Below, one piece after another: positions 35,306 through 45,729 of a stretch of 64,000 bases of DNA (positions are counted from its first letter, which is position 1; each line of letters starts with the position of its first letter). Source of the stretch: Lachnospiraceae bacterium (GTDB lineage: Bacteria > Bacillota > Clostridia > Lachnospirales > Lachnospiraceae); NCBI GenBank assembly GCA_014803415.1, contig JAAVBZ010000045.1, positions 186,001 through 250,000 on the forward strand. Reading direction: 5' to 3'. The notes beneath the pieces are model-generated. The model saw only the letters and a program-made list of their open reading frames with translations, did not search any database and was not told the DNA's origin. Both the position numbers and the translations under genes were made by a program.

Positions 35306-35340
35306 GAAGAAGGAATGCCGATCAGGTATTCCTTCTTTTT
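35306..35340 (+). terminator. intrinsic terminator after the NifU-like/GGGtGRT pair
   Basis: AGAAGGAAT (35308-35316) pairs with ATTCCTTCT (35328-35336), extended by GCC/GGT, then TTTT. A strong T-rich tail. Confidence 0.88.
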
Positions 35341-35466
35341 AACGTGAATGCAGCGACACAGTTTTTCTCTTCAATTTTCCTGTAGACATTTTCTGATTAT
35401 TATTTTACAATATATGATAGTTAAAAAAATAACGTTACCATTAAAATGAGTGAAAAGGAAAAGAAA

Positions 35467-36057
35467 ATGAGTGAAGAAAACAGCTTGATCTATTGTTCTG
35501 AGTGCGGGAGTGGAAATCCGTCTACTTTTAAATACTGCAGTAACTGCGGCACAAGATTGCAGCAGGCGAAAGAGTTTGCTTATGGGCAGTCCATACAGGA
35601 GGAACAACCGGTATCATTTGAAAAGGTTGATGCAGAGGTTGTCAGCGAAGGTAAGGTTCCGCTGACTCAGGAAGAAATAAATATTAATTATGACAGGAAT
35701 GAAGAAGAAGGAGTTTTTTCATCGGAAACTTTTACATCATCAAATCAGGATTACTATTCATCTTCAACGACAGATTCTGCCATGAATGCAAATGAAACAA
35801 ACGGAAATATTGGCTTTTCCATTGCGTCTATGGTATGCGGCATCATGTCCATACTTTGCTGCTGCTTAAGTTTATTCAGCCTTGTACTTGCAATAGCGGC
35901 AATCGTACTTGGAATAGTTTCCATAAGCGGAAAATATGATGGAAAAGGCATGGCGATCGCGGGAATCATCACAGGTGGTTTTGGAATTGCATTATGGCTT
36001 CTGTGGGCTTTGATCAAAGGCTCCACTGCATTTATGAGTTTTTTAGCTGATCTGTAA
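35467..36057 (+). CDS. zinc-ribbon and DUF4190 membrane protein
   Basis: 196 residues from the ATG at 35467 (AAAAGGA upstream); an ATG at 35446 has no ribosome site. An N-terminal zinc ribbon, 'CSECGSGNPSTFKYCSNCGT', is followed by an acidic linker and a DUF4190-type pair of membrane helices ('IGFSIASMVCGIMSILCCC', 'LVLAIAAIVLGIVSISG', 'MAIAGIITGGFGIALWLLWA'). Such proteins are common in Firmicutes and lack a known function; the zinc ribbon faces the cytoplasm by inference. It is the first of three small membrane protein genes. Confidence 0.85.
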   Translation: MSEENSLIYCSECGSGNPSTFKYCSNCGTRLQQAKEFAYGQSIQEEQPVSFEKVDAEVVSEGKVPLTQEEININYDRNEEEGVFSSETFTSSNQDYYSSSTTDSAMNANETNGNIGFSIASMVCGIMSILCCCLSLFSLVLAIAAIVLGIVSISGKYDGKGMAIAGIITGGFGIALWLLWALIKGSTAFMSFLADL

Positions 36058-36073
36058 GAATAAGTGATCATTT

Positions 36074-36478
36074 ATGAAATACAGGGCAGACACTGTTTTT
36101 TATAGAATAGGCCGGTGGATTTGGATTCCTTTTACTCTGTTATGCATTTGGTTTTCCAATTACGGATATGGTAAATATCATCAATTATTTGAATGCTCTT
36201 TTAAGAATATGACAGGCTTACCCTGTCCGGGATGCGGCGGCACCAGAGCTCTTTATTATTTGTTTCAAGGGAAAATTTTTATAAGTTTTCAATATCATCC
36301 TGTAGTGTTATACGGAGTTTTGGCATACCTGCATTTTATGGGGTTGTATTTTTACAGGAGCCGTTTCGACCCAAATAAAGCTGCGATCAAGGAAATTCCT
36401 ATTCCGGTGTATGCTTATATTGCAATTGGCGTCATTATTATACAGTGGATAATTAAGGTTTTAAGAATCTTATTATAA
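36074..36478 (+). CDS. DUF2752 membrane protein
   Basis: 134 residues with about three hydrophobic segments. The DUF2752 hallmark 'LPCPGCGGTRALYYLFQGK' is present, with two Cys and Gly-Gly-Thr-Arg, followed by 'FQYHPVVLYGVLAYLHF'. The cysteines could bind metal or form a redox pair at the membrane face, but this is not known. It follows the zinc-ribbon DUF4190 gene by 16 bases. Confidence 0.88.
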   Translation: MKYRADTVFYRIGRWIWIPFTLLCIWFSNYGYGKYHQLFECSFKNMTGLPCPGCGGTRALYYLFQGKIFISFQYHPVVLYGVLAYLHFMGLYFYRSRFDPNKAAIKEIPIPVYAYIAIGVIIIQWIIKVLRILL

Positions 36479-36510
36479 ATTAATTTTTACTTAAGGAGGA
36501 AAAGCAAGTC

Positions 36511-36777
36511 ATGGATGAAAAAACCACTAGTATCGTGGCATATATTACATGGATCGGATTGATCATTGCTATATGTGCGGGAGACAGGGAAGGCGCTAAA
36601 TTCCATATCAATCAGGCGCTAGTTATTTTCTTATTCGCCCTGTTATGCGGGATACCGATCATCGGAGGAATCTGGGCAATCTTTATCCTGGTATGCTGGA
36701 TCATGGGATTAATAGCTGCGATCAATCAGGAAGAAAAAGAAGTTCCGCTGATTGGCCGGATCAGAATTCTTAAATAG
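36511..36777 (+). CDS. small DUF4870-like membrane protein
   Basis: 88 residues: three hydrophobic segments ('SIVAYITWIGLIIAICAG', 'ALVIFLFALLCGIPIIGG', 'WAIFILVCWIMGLIAAI') with 'GAKFHINQALVI' between the first two. This 'A.FH.nQal' pattern is typical of DUF4870/Tic20-like small proteins. TAAGGAGG precedes the start at a longish distance. It closes the DUF4190-DUF2752 cassette. Function unknown. Confidence 0.8.
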   Translation: MDEKTTSIVAYITWIGLIIAICAGDREGAKFHINQALVIFLFALLCGIPIIGGIWAIFILVCWIMGLIAAINQEEKEVPLIGRIRILK

Positions 36778-36790
36778 CATGAATAAGAGA

Positions 36791-36824
36791 CCCGCTTAAG
36801 ATACTTTCTTAAGCGGGCTTAATA
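36791..36824. terminator. terminator hairpin between convergent genes
   Basis: CCCGCTTAAG (36791-36800) pairs perfectly with CTTAAGCGGG (36808-36817). The T tail is weak (CTTAATATT), so termination may be moderate on the plus strand. Confidence 0.65.
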
Positions 36825-36839
36825 TTATATGATAATTTA

Positions 36840-37364
36840 TTATTGTTCATCGCTTGCTTCTTCATCAGCTGTATCATCATCATAAGTATAAATTTCTTCC
36901 GGAATATCACCCTGGAAAATAGAAACGATGTACTGAATTCTTAAGTTGGCACGATCATAATTCTGTTTGGCAACATCTGCAAGAACTGCATCATACTCCT
37001 CTCCCTCAAATGCCTGATGATAGTAGGAGACTGCTTCCGTCATATATTCACTGGCTTCTGCTGCCAGCTGGGCAACGCCGGGAAAGCCATCGGGTACTTC
37101 AAGAGATGCCATTTGTGCAAAGGACTGATCCATAGAATCAAGAAGTGACAAAAGATCCGATGTGGCAGTGTCCGATTCAGGATCTATGGCATTTATAGAG
37201 GAATCGTAAATCCTTAAATTTTCAAAGAATTGATTCATATTAGCTTTATAAGAGTCAAACTCATTACTTTTTCCGCAGCCTGTCAAAAATAATGAAATAC
37301 AGACCGCAATACTAGCGGTAAGACGAATGAAACGTCTCTTTTTCTTTAATGAATTAAATTTCAA
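36840..37364 (-). CDS. lipoprotein of unknown function
   Basis: 174 residues starting with TTG at 37364; GGGAGG eight bases upstream supports this uncommon start and no ATG lies nearby. A basic N terminus and hydrophobic core end in the lipobox 'LFLTGCGKS' (Cys30). The mature part is acidic and helical ('DLLSLLDSMDQSFAQMASL', 'QLAAEASEYMTEAVSYYHQA'), ending in a D/E-rich tail. Similar helical lipoproteins are common in Lachnospiraceae; no function is known to me. Confidence 0.8.
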   Translation of the reverse strand: MKFNSLKKKRRFIRLTASIAVCISLFLTGCGKSNEFDSYKANMNQFFENLRIYDSSINAIDPESDTATSDLLSLLDSMDQSFAQMASLEVPDGFPGVAQLAAEASEYMTEAVSYYHQAFEGEEYDAVLADVAKQNYDRANLRIQYIVSIFQGDIPEEIYTYDDDTADEEASDEQ

Positions 37365-37590
37365 AGATATTCCCTCCCCAAAATCCTGTTTCTACCAATA
37401 TGTATATAACTTAACACAGCTAAAACTTTAAGTCAATAATCTGAGAACGGGCAGATGAACAGTAAAATCTGAACTTAGAGAAAATTAAGAAAATTTAAAA
37501 GAATATAATTGTTCAATTGTAGTTTTAATAAAATTATGTTAACATGAAAAGCAAAAGTGTGTTGACAGCATTTTACCGGAGTATATAAAT

Positions 37591-40074
37591 ATGAATCGTA
37601 ATGAGTTTGAAAAGCTGACATCTGAAAGAGTGATTTTTCTGGATGGTGCCACTGGTTCTAATCTGATCAAAAGAGGTATGCCCGCGGGGGTATGTCCTGA
37701 AAAATGGATTTTGGAACATGAAGATATTTTTGTAGGGCTTCAGAAGGAATATGTGGAGGCGGGCAGCAACATTATTTATGCGCCTACCTTTACGGCAAAC
37801 CGCATTAAGTTAAAAGAATATGATCTTCAGGATGATATTGTCCGTATTAATACGCAGTTGGTGGCATTGTCAAAGCAGGCGGCAGGCGACAAGGCGCTGG
37901 TCGCAGCTGACCTTACCATGACCGGGGAACAATTAGTTCCTATGGGCAGAATGGAATTTGAAGATCTTATTGACATATACAAAGAACAGATCCGTATTAC
38001 TTGCGATGCAGGAGCTGACCTTATTGTAGTAGAGACTATGATGAGTCTGCAGGAGACGAGGGCAGCATTAATTGCAGCAAAAGAAGTCTGCGACCTGCCT
38101 GTTATGGCAACGCTGACATTTGAATCAGACGGAAAAACACTCTATGGAACTGATGCAGTAACAGCAGCTGTCACGCTTGAAAAATTAGGTGCATGCGCCA
38201 TTGGAGCCAATTGTTCTACCGGCCCCGACAAAATGTTGGAAGTGATCACTGCAATTTCACAAGTGGTGTCCATACCTGTGATCGCAAAGCCAAATGCCGG
38301 ACTTCCTGCACTGAATGATCAGGGGGAAACGGTTTATGATATGGAAGAACCTGCCTTTGTGGAAGGAGTAAAGGAACTGGTAAAAGCCGGAGCCTCTATT
38401 GTCGGCGGATGCTGCGGAACCTCTCCTGCCTATATCAAAGCTCTTTCAGATGCATTGAAAGGGAAGGAACGGCAGATCAGAAAAGAACAGCTTAAAAAGA
38501 AGGAATTCCGGGAAGGGATCAGACACCTTACTTCCGAAAGGCAGACAGTAAGTTTTGGTCTTAATGATCCTTTTATGATCATAGGAGAGCGAATCAATCC
38601 TACAGGTAAAAAGAAACTGCAGGAGCAGCTTCGTGAAGGCAGTCTGGAAATGGTTCTTGATTTTGCAATGCAGCAGGAAGACTGCAGCGCGGCGCTTTTA
38701 GATATTAACGTGGGAATGAGCGGTGTTGATGAAAAGGAGATGATGTTGAAGGTACTGGAGGAAGTAACAGTGGCTTCCCCGCTTCCTTTGTCACTGGATT
38801 CCAGCCATATAGATGTGCTGGAAGCAGGTCTTAGAAAATATCCGGGAAGGGCGCTTATCAATTCCATTTCAGCAGAAACTGAAAAACTGGAAAAATTGCT
38901 TCCCCTTGCAAAGAAATATGGCGCTATGTTTATCCTTCTTCCTCTTTCAGATGAAGGACTTCCTGCAAATTTGGATGAAAAAATTGCAATTATTGAGAAA
39001 ATAGTACAGAAAGCCTGCAGCTTAGGCCTGACTAAAGAAGATATTATCGTAGATGGCCTTGTTGCTACGGTAGGTGCCAATCCTGATGCAGCAAAAGAAG
39101 TACTTGAAACCATACGATATTGTAAAAAGAACGGACTGGCTACGGTGTGCGGCCTCTCCAATATTTCTTTCGGTCTGCCGGAAAGAAGTTTTGTAAATAC
39201 AGCTTTTTTGACTATGGCGATACAGGAAGGGCTGACTATGGCAATTGCCAATCCTTCTCAGGATCTTCTGGTAAATGCAGCATTTGCAGCCGACCTTCTA
39301 ATGAATAAAGAAGGGGCTGACATACGCTATATTGAACGAATGGAGGCATTTAAGGAGCGAAAACCGGCAGCTGCTTTGCCTGTTATAACAGGAAAGGAGA
39401 CACTGCCGGCTCAGAGTATAAAGCAGGATAAAGATCTTCTTTCTCGTGGACAGGTTTATCATGATGTCATGAAAGGAAACCGAAAGCAGATAAAAGAGCA
39501 TACAAGGGCTCTTGTAGAATCCGGAATAGAGCCTCAGAAAGTTTTAAATGAGATGCTGATGCCGGCCATCAATGAAGTAGGTATCTTGTTCGATCAGGGA
39601 AAATACTTTCTGCCGCAGTTGATCGCCAGTGCGGAAGCTATGAAGCTATCCATCGAATATCTGGAGCCCTTGCTGGCATCCGGAAGAGAACAGGAAGAAA
39701 TGCCGGCTGTAGTTATTGCCACAGTTGCCGGAGATATACATGATATCGGGAAAAATCTGGTGTCCATGATGTTCAAGAATTATGGATTCCGGGTAATTGA
39801 TCTGGGAAAAGATGTACCGAAAGAAACCATTATTGAAGCAGCGAAAGCACATCATGCAGCGATCATTGCCCTGTCTGCCCTGATGACTACTACTATGCAG
39901 GAAATGAAGCATGTGATCGACTATGCGAAGCAGCAAAAGATAGATGCCAAAATTATGATCGGCGGAGCAGTCATTACACAGGAATATGCAAAAGAGATCG
40001 GTGCAGACGCTTATTCTAAGGATGCAGCTGATGCGGTACGAGTCGCCAAGCAGCTTCTGGGCATAGACGATTAG
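37591..40074 (+). CDS. metH: cobalamin-dependent methionine synthase without the reactivation domain
   Basis: 827 residues. It transfers a methyl group from methyltetrahydrofolate through cobalamin to homocysteine. Homocysteine domain ~1-300 with zinc ligands Cys208 ('GANCSTGP') and Cys274-Cys275 ('GGCCGTSPAYI'); pterin domain ~320-590 ('FMIIGERINPTGKKKL', 'ALLDINVGMSGVDEKEMM'); helical cap ~615-690; B12 domain ~700-827 with base-off ligand His717 in 'AGDIHDIGKNLV'. The AdoMet activation domain of E. coli MetH (1227 residues) is absent, as in other clostridial enzymes, so reactivation needs a separate protein. No cobalamin or SAM riboswitch precedes it. Confidence 0.94.
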   Translation: MNRNEFEKLTSERVIFLDGATGSNLIKRGMPAGVCPEKWILEHEDIFVGLQKEYVEAGSNIIYAPTFTANRIKLKEYDLQDDIVRINTQLVALSKQAAGDKALVAADLTMTGEQLVPMGRMEFEDLIDIYKEQIRITCDAGADLIVVETMMSLQETRAALIAAKEVCDLPVMATLTFESDGKTLYGTDAVTAAVTLEKLGACAIGANCSTGPDKMLEVITAISQVVSIPVIAKPNAGLPALNDQGETVYDMEEPAFVEGVKELVKAGASIVGGCCGTSPAYIKALSDALKGKERQIRKEQLKKKEFREGIRHLTSERQTVSFGLNDPFMIIGERINPTGKKKLQEQLREGSLEMVLDFAMQQEDCSAALLDINVGMSGVDEKEMMLKVLEEVTVASPLPLSLDSSHIDVLEAGLRKYPGRALINSISAETEKLEKLLPLAKKYGAMFILLPLSDEGLPANLDEKIAIIEKIVQKACSLGLTKEDIIVDGLVATVGANPDAAKEVLETIRYCKKNGLATVCGLSNISFGLPERSFVNTAFLTMAIQEGLTMAIANPSQDLLVNAAFAADLLMNKEGADIRYIERMEAFKERKPAAALPVITGKETLPAQSIKQDKDLLSRGQVYHDVMKGNRKQIKEHTRALVESGIEPQKVLNEMLMPAINEVGILFDQGKYFLPQLIASAEAMKLSIEYLEPLLASGREQEEMPAVVIATVAGDIHDIGKNLVSMMFKNYGFRVIDLGKDVPKETIIEAAKAHHAAIIALSALMTTTMQEMKHVIDYAKQQKIDAKIMIGGAVITQEYAKEIGADAYSKDAADAVRVAKQLLGIDD

Positions 40075-40090
40075 CTGAAAGGAGAAATGT

Positions 40091-40549
40091 ATGGATACAA
40101 AAGATATGAACAAAATAAACGAATCTGATTCAGATACCGGATCTATGCAGGCGCTTTTACAGGAACTGGTCAAAAATTCCAAAAAGCGGCTTTTCTATTC
40201 CAGAGTTGCTGCTTTTACAGCCATTGCAGCAGCGTTGGTCCTTATCATATGTTTGGTTGTTATCGTTCCTTCTGCTGTAAGTACCCTGACTCAGGCAAAT
40301 GATATTTTGATCCAGGCTTCCGATACGATCGAACTGGCAGATACGGCTATTGAGGAAGTAACTCAGATGAGCCGTTCCATTACAAATATGAGCAATAATA
40401 TGGATTCTTTTATTGTGGAAAATTCAGAATCTGTTCAGCAGATCATGAAAAAGTTTGATGCCATAGACTTTGAAGGACTTAACAGCGCAATTAAAGATCT
40501 GGGAGATGTGGTAGAACCGTTTGCTAATTTTTTCGGCAAATTTAAATAA
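40091..40549 (+). CDS. single-pass membrane protein with helical coiled-coil part
   Basis: 152 residues, AAAGGAG before the ATG. A polar N terminus, one membrane helix ('AAFTAIAAALVLIICLVVIVPSAV', about residues 38-61), then an amphipathic helical region ('ILIQASDTIELADTAIEEV', 'SNNMDSFIVENSESVQQI') resembling the coiled coil of HAMP or chemoreceptor-like proteins. It ends in 'VVEPFANFFGKFK'. It lies between metH (16 bases) and the second ilvB (26 bases) and is possibly cotranscribed with both. No family recognised. Confidence 0.75.
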   Translation: MDTKDMNKINESDSDTGSMQALLQELVKNSKKRLFYSRVAAFTAIAAALVLIICLVVIVPSAVSTLTQANDILIQASDTIELADTAIEEVTQMSRSITNMSNNMDSFIVENSESVQQIMKKFDAIDFEGLNSAIKDLGDVVEPFANFFGKFK

Positions 40550-40575
40550 ATTTATGTAAATGGAGATGATGAAAG

Positions 40576-42192
40576 ATGATAGGTGCAGATGCGATTATTA
40601 AATGTTTGGAAGAAGAAGGAGTAAAATATGTTTTCGGTTATCCCGGCGTGGCAATTTGTCCTTTTTACAACAGTATACTGAGCTCACCCATTCAGACCAT
40701 ACTGATCAGAACGGAACAAAATGCCGCTCACGCTGCCAGCGGTCTTGCCAGGGTATCGGGTGAGGTAGGGGTATGTGCAGTAACTTCAGGTCCCGGAGCG
40801 ACTAATGTGATCACAGGAATCGCTACTGCCTTTGCAGACAGTATTCCGCTTGTATGTATTACGGGGCAGGTAAATTCAGAACTGATCGGAAGTGATGTAT
40901 TTCAGGAAGCGGATATTACGGGTGCCGTGGAGTCTTTTGTAAAATACAGTTATCTTGTAAAAGATGTAAATGATATTCCTAGGATATTTAAAGAAGCTTT
41001 CCATATTGCAAATACAGGAAGGAAGGGCCCCGTCCTTATTGATGTTCCCATTGATATTCAAAATGCGGAGATCAAAAAATTTGTTTATCCTGATACGGTA
41101 TTCATGCGCACTTATAAACCGACAGTAAAGGGAAACGCCGCTCAGATCAAAAAAGTAATTGCGGAACTTGAAAAAGCAAAACGCCCCATTATCTGTGCAG
41201 GCGGCGGCGTACTTTTATCCGGTGCAGAAAAGGAGCTTCGTTCTTTTGTAAGTAAATATAAGATCCCTGTAGTCTCCACTATGATGGGCGTGGGCGTTAT
41301 GCCTACCAGAGATCCTATGTATTACGGTATGGTAGGAAATAATGGAAAACCTTATGCCAACCGTGCCATGAATGAATCTGATCTGCTCATCATGGTAGGT
41401 GCAAGAGTTGCCGACAGAGCAGTAAATCAGCCGGATCTGATCACAGAAAATAAAATACTGATCCATATTGATGTAGATCCTGCGGAAATAGGAAAGAATG
41501 TAGGACCGGCTATTCCGCTTGTTGGAGATGCGAAACATATCTTTGAAGATCTGCTTTCCCAGGATATAACCTGCGGGCATGATGCATGGATAGAAACTCT
41601 GAACGGATACAGGAATACTATGGTTCCCAGAAGAAATCCGGATCCTAAGTATGTAGATCCAGCCGCATTCATTACCCTGCTTTCCGAAAAAATGGAAGAT
41701 GACGGTGTTTATGTAGCCGATGTAGGACAGAATCAGATATGGTCCTGCGGTTATCATATTGTAAAAGACGGCAGATTCTTAACTTCCGGAGGCATGGGTA
41801 CTATGGGATATTCCATTCCGGCGGCTATGGGTGCCAAGCTGGCAGACAAAAGCAAGCAGGTCATAGCTGTCTGTGGTGACGGTTCCTTCCAGATGTCCAT
41901 GATGGAACTTGCGACTATGAATCAGCATGATATTCCGGTCAAGATCGTAGTGCTTAAGAACAATTATCTTGGAATGGTCAGAGAATATCAGCATTATACT
42001 TACAAAGACAATTATTCGGTAGTTGATCTGTCGGGAAGTCCCGATCTTGAAAAACTGGCTGCCGCATATCATATAGAATTTCAACGTCTTGAGAACATGG
42101 AAAAGGCCGATGAGGTCATTGATGCATTTTTAAAAGAAGATAAATCAATGCTGCTTGAATGCATTATCGATCCCATGGATCTGGTAAAATAG
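40576..42192 (+). CDS. ilvB: acetolactate synthase large subunit, divergent second copy
   Basis: 538 residues. ThDP fold as in IlvB: 'KYVFGYPGVAICPFYNSIL', 'SDVFQEADITGAVESFVKY', 'VCGDGSFQMSMMELAT'. Differences from the copy at 17.1 kb: 'RTEQNAAHAASG' for 'SHEQGAAHAADG', 'FVKYSY' for 'ITKHGY', and 'LGMVREYQ' (Tyr471) for 'LGMVRQWQ' (Trp470). The catalytic Glu is retained. The altered Trp position suggests other substrate preference than the canonical copy. It is followed 13 bases later by an ilvN, so a complete enzyme is encoded here. Another ThDP carboligase activity is possible. Confidence 0.88.
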   Translation: MIGADAIIKCLEEEGVKYVFGYPGVAICPFYNSILSSPIQTILIRTEQNAAHAASGLARVSGEVGVCAVTSGPGATNVITGIATAFADSIPLVCITGQVNSELIGSDVFQEADITGAVESFVKYSYLVKDVNDIPRIFKEAFHIANTGRKGPVLIDVPIDIQNAEIKKFVYPDTVFMRTYKPTVKGNAAQIKKVIAELEKAKRPIICAGGGVLLSGAEKELRSFVSKYKIPVVSTMMGVGVMPTRDPMYYGMVGNNGKPYANRAMNESDLLIMVGARVADRAVNQPDLITENKILIHIDVDPAEIGKNVGPAIPLVGDAKHIFEDLLSQDITCGHDAWIETLNGYRNTMVPRRNPDPKYVDPAAFITLLSEKMEDDGVYVADVGQNQIWSCGYHIVKDGRFLTSGGMGTMGYSIPAAMGAKLADKSKQVIAVCGDGSFQMSMMELATMNQHDIPVKIVVLKNNYLGMVREYQHYTYKDNYSVVDLSGSPDLEKLAAAYHIEFQRLENMEKADEVIDAFLKEDKSMLLECIIDPMDLVK

Positions 42193-42205
42193 GAGGTAGG
42201 CTGTA

Positions 42206-42691
42206 ATGAAAAGAATTTATTCCGTATTAGTAGAAAACCGTTCCGGTGTTCTTTGCAAAGTAGCCGGACTTTTTTCCAGAAGATGCTTTAATATTGATTC
42301 TCTGGCAGTTGGAGAGACAGATGACAAAGCTGTTTCCTGTATGACCATCGTCAGCAGCGGAGACAAAAGAACCATAGAGCAGATTGAAAAGCAGCTGAAT
42401 AAAAAACTGGATGTCATCAAGGTAAAGACTTTTGATACTGACAGCAGTATCAGCCGGGAACTGATGCTGATCAAAGTAAAATATAACAAATCCAACAGAA
42501 GAGATATTATGGAGATCTGCGAGATCATGAATGCACAGATCGTGGATATGTCAAAAAATCTTATGCTGATCCAGATGTGTGACCTCCCTGAAAGGACGCA
42601 GCTGCTTATCGATATGTTCCAGTCCATAAGCATTGTGGAAGTTGCACGGACCGGGACGTTGGCATTGCAGAAATGTGCAGAAACAGATTAA
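42206..42691 (+). CDS. ilvN: acetolactate synthase small (regulatory) subunit, first copy
   Basis: 161 residues. An N-terminal ACT domain ('MKRIYSVLVENRSGVLCKVA', 'GLFSRRCFNIDSLAVGETDD') and a C-terminal domain ('ELMLIKVKYNKSNRRDIMEI'). Asn11, Gly14 and Asn29, equivalent to valine-site residues of E. coli IlvH, are kept, so valine feedback control is likely. Position 27 is Cys where Gly is usual. AGGAGGTAGG precedes the ATG. It lies 13 bases behind the second ilvB. Confidence 0.92.
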   Translation: MKRIYSVLVENRSGVLCKVAGLFSRRCFNIDSLAVGETDDKAVSCMTIVSSGDKRTIEQIEKQLNKKLDVIKVKTFDTDSSISRELMLIKVKYNKSNRRDIMEICEIMNAQIVDMSKNLMLIQMCDLPERTQLLIDMFQSISIVEVARTGTLALQKCAETD

Positions 42692-42724
42692 AATATATCA
42701 ATAAAACATGATAAAATGCTACAA

Positions 42725-42753
42725 TTGACTTTTAGTAATGAGATTGATAAAAT
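42725..42753 (+). promoter_or_regulatory. internal promoter before the second ilvN
   Basis: TTGACT (42725-42730), exactly 17 bases, TAAAAT (42748-42753), with TGA as extended -10. The start would fall near 42760, ten bases before the Shine-Dalgarno. It would separate ilvN2-ilvC-leuCD from the upstream ilvB2-ilvN1 transcript. Confidence 0.6.
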
Positions 42754-42782
42754 AATTGTTAAATGTTAAGGAGGAATCTTTG

Positions 42783-44320
<1,538 letters not shown>

Positions 44321-44345
44321 ATTGCTTATTTAATTTGATGTTTTG

Positions 44346-44384
44346 GAACTCTGTGGCCTGATCTTATTCCCGCAGAGTTCTTTT
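44346..44384 (+). terminator. hairpin terminator or attenuator between ilvC and leuC
   Basis: GAACTCTGTGG (44346-44356) pairs with CCGCAGAGTTC (44370-44380, with one wobble), then TTTTAAT. It lies between two genes of one pathway, 25 bases before the leuC start, so partial termination would lower leuCD relative to ilvC. Confidence 0.65.
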
Positions 44385-44408
44385 AATAATTTACAGGAGG
44401 TAACATAT

Positions 44409-45674
44409 ATGGGAATGACAATGACTCAAAAAATATTAGCAGCACATGCGGGGCTTGACAAGGTAGAAGCCGGACAGCTGATCGAGGCAGATCTGGATCT
44501 GGTGCTTGGCAATGATATTACCAGTCCGGTGGCTATTAAAGAAATGGAAAAAATGAAGGTGGAAGGTGTATTTGACAAGGATAAAATTGCACTTGTTCCG
44601 GACCATTTTGTACCGAATAAGGATATTAAATCGGCAGAACACTGCAAATGTGTAAGGGAATTTGCATATCGTAACGAGATCACCAACTATTTTGAAGTTG
44701 GCGAAATGGGAATCGAACATGCACTTTTACCGGAAAAAGGATTGACTGTAGCCGGAGATGTGATCATCGGAGCAGATTCTCATACCTGTACTTATGGCGC
44801 TTTGGGAGCCTTTTCCACCGGAGTCGGAAGTACGGATATGGCAGCCGGTATGGCTACCGGAAAGGCATGGTTCAAAGTACCTGCTGCAATTAAATTCAAT
44901 CTGACAGGCGCTCCTTCCAAATGGGTTTCAGGTAAAGATGTGATCCTTCACATAATCGGTATGATCGGGGTGGATGGCGCTTTGTACAAATCCATGGAAT
45001 TTGTGGGAGACGGTATTAAAAATCTGACTATGGATGACCGTTTTACGATTGCAAACATGGCCATTGAAGCAGGCGGGAAGAACGGTATTTTCCCGGTGGA
45101 TGACCTGGCTATTGCCTATATGAAGGAGCATTCCGGGAAATCTTATACAATTTACGAAGCAGATGAAGATGCAGTTTATGATGCTGAATATACCATTGAT
45201 TTAAGCACACTGCGTCCTACCATAGCATTTCCTCACCTTCCGGAAAACACTAAGACAATCGATGAGATCACAGAGGATATCAAGATCGATCAGGTAGTTA
45301 TTGGCTCCTGTACCAATGGACGTATTGATGACATGCGGACAGCTGCAGAGATCTTAAAGGGAAGACATGTGGCAAAAGGAATGCGCTGTATCGTGATTCC
45401 GGCTACCCAGGCTATTTATATGCAGGCCATGGAGGAAGGACTTCTTAAGACATTTATTGAGGCAGGAGCAATCGTAAGTACTCCTACCTGCGGCCCCTGT
45501 CTTGGCGGATATATGGGTATTTTGGCTGAAGGAGAAAGATGTGTTTCTACTACCAATCGAAATTTTGTAGGACGTATGGGGCATGTAAATTCTGAAATAT
45601 ATCTTGCAAGTCCGGCAGTTGCGGCTGCAAGCGCCATTACAGGTAAGATCAGTTGTCCCTGCCAGCTTGACTGA
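44409..45674 (+). CDS. leuC: 3-isopropylmalate dehydratase large subunit
   Basis: 421 residues from the ATG at 44409, behind ACAGGAGG; the upstream in-frame extension lies in the terminator hairpin and is not coding. Aconitase family: cluster cysteines in '[17 protein letters not shown]' and '[17 protein letters not shown]'; '[20 protein letters not shown]' near residue 115. It is the shorter archaeal/clostridial type, which works with a separate small subunit, here leuD 55 bases downstream. It isomerises 2- to 3-isopropylmalate. Confidence 0.96.
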   Translation: MGMTMTQKILAAHAGLDKVEAGQLIEADLDLVLGNDITSPVAIKEMEKMKVEGVFDKDKIALVPDHFVPNKDIKSAEHCKCVREFAYRNEITNYFEVGEMGIEHALLPEKGLTVAGDVIIGADSHTCTYGALGAFSTGVGSTDMAAGMATGKAWFKVPAAIKFNLTGAPSKWVSGKDVILHIIGMIGVDGALYKSMEFVGDGIKNLTMDDRFTIANMAIEAGGKNGIFPVDDLAIAYMKEHSGKSYTIYEADEDAVYDAEYTIDLSTLRPTIAFPHLPENTKTIDEITEDIKIDQVVIGSCTNGRIDDMRTAAEILKGRHVAKGMRCIVIPATQAIYMQAMEEGLLKTFIEAGAIVSTPTCGPCLGGYMGILAEGERCVSTTNRNFVGRMGHVNSEIYLASPAVAAASAITGKISCPCQLD

Positions 45675-45729
45675 CAGATGGCAGATATTACAGAAACAAA
45701 ATAACTGATAGTAAGAAAGGATATCAAAT

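Noticed and set aside
37365-37590. Cobalamin or SAM riboswitch before metH
   Set aside because: The 226-base gap is AT-rich and holds none of the conserved blocks of either class; TTGACA at 37563 is too close to the start codon to be a normal promoter.
38430-39251. A 273-residue minus-strand frame inside metH
   Set aside because: It is antisense to well-conserved metH domains, with Ser/Ile-rich low-complexity product and no ribosome site.
17103-42192. The two ilvB genes as a recent repeat
   Set aside because: The proteins differ at many active-site neighbours and the flanking genes differ, so it is an old paralogy, not a recent duplication.
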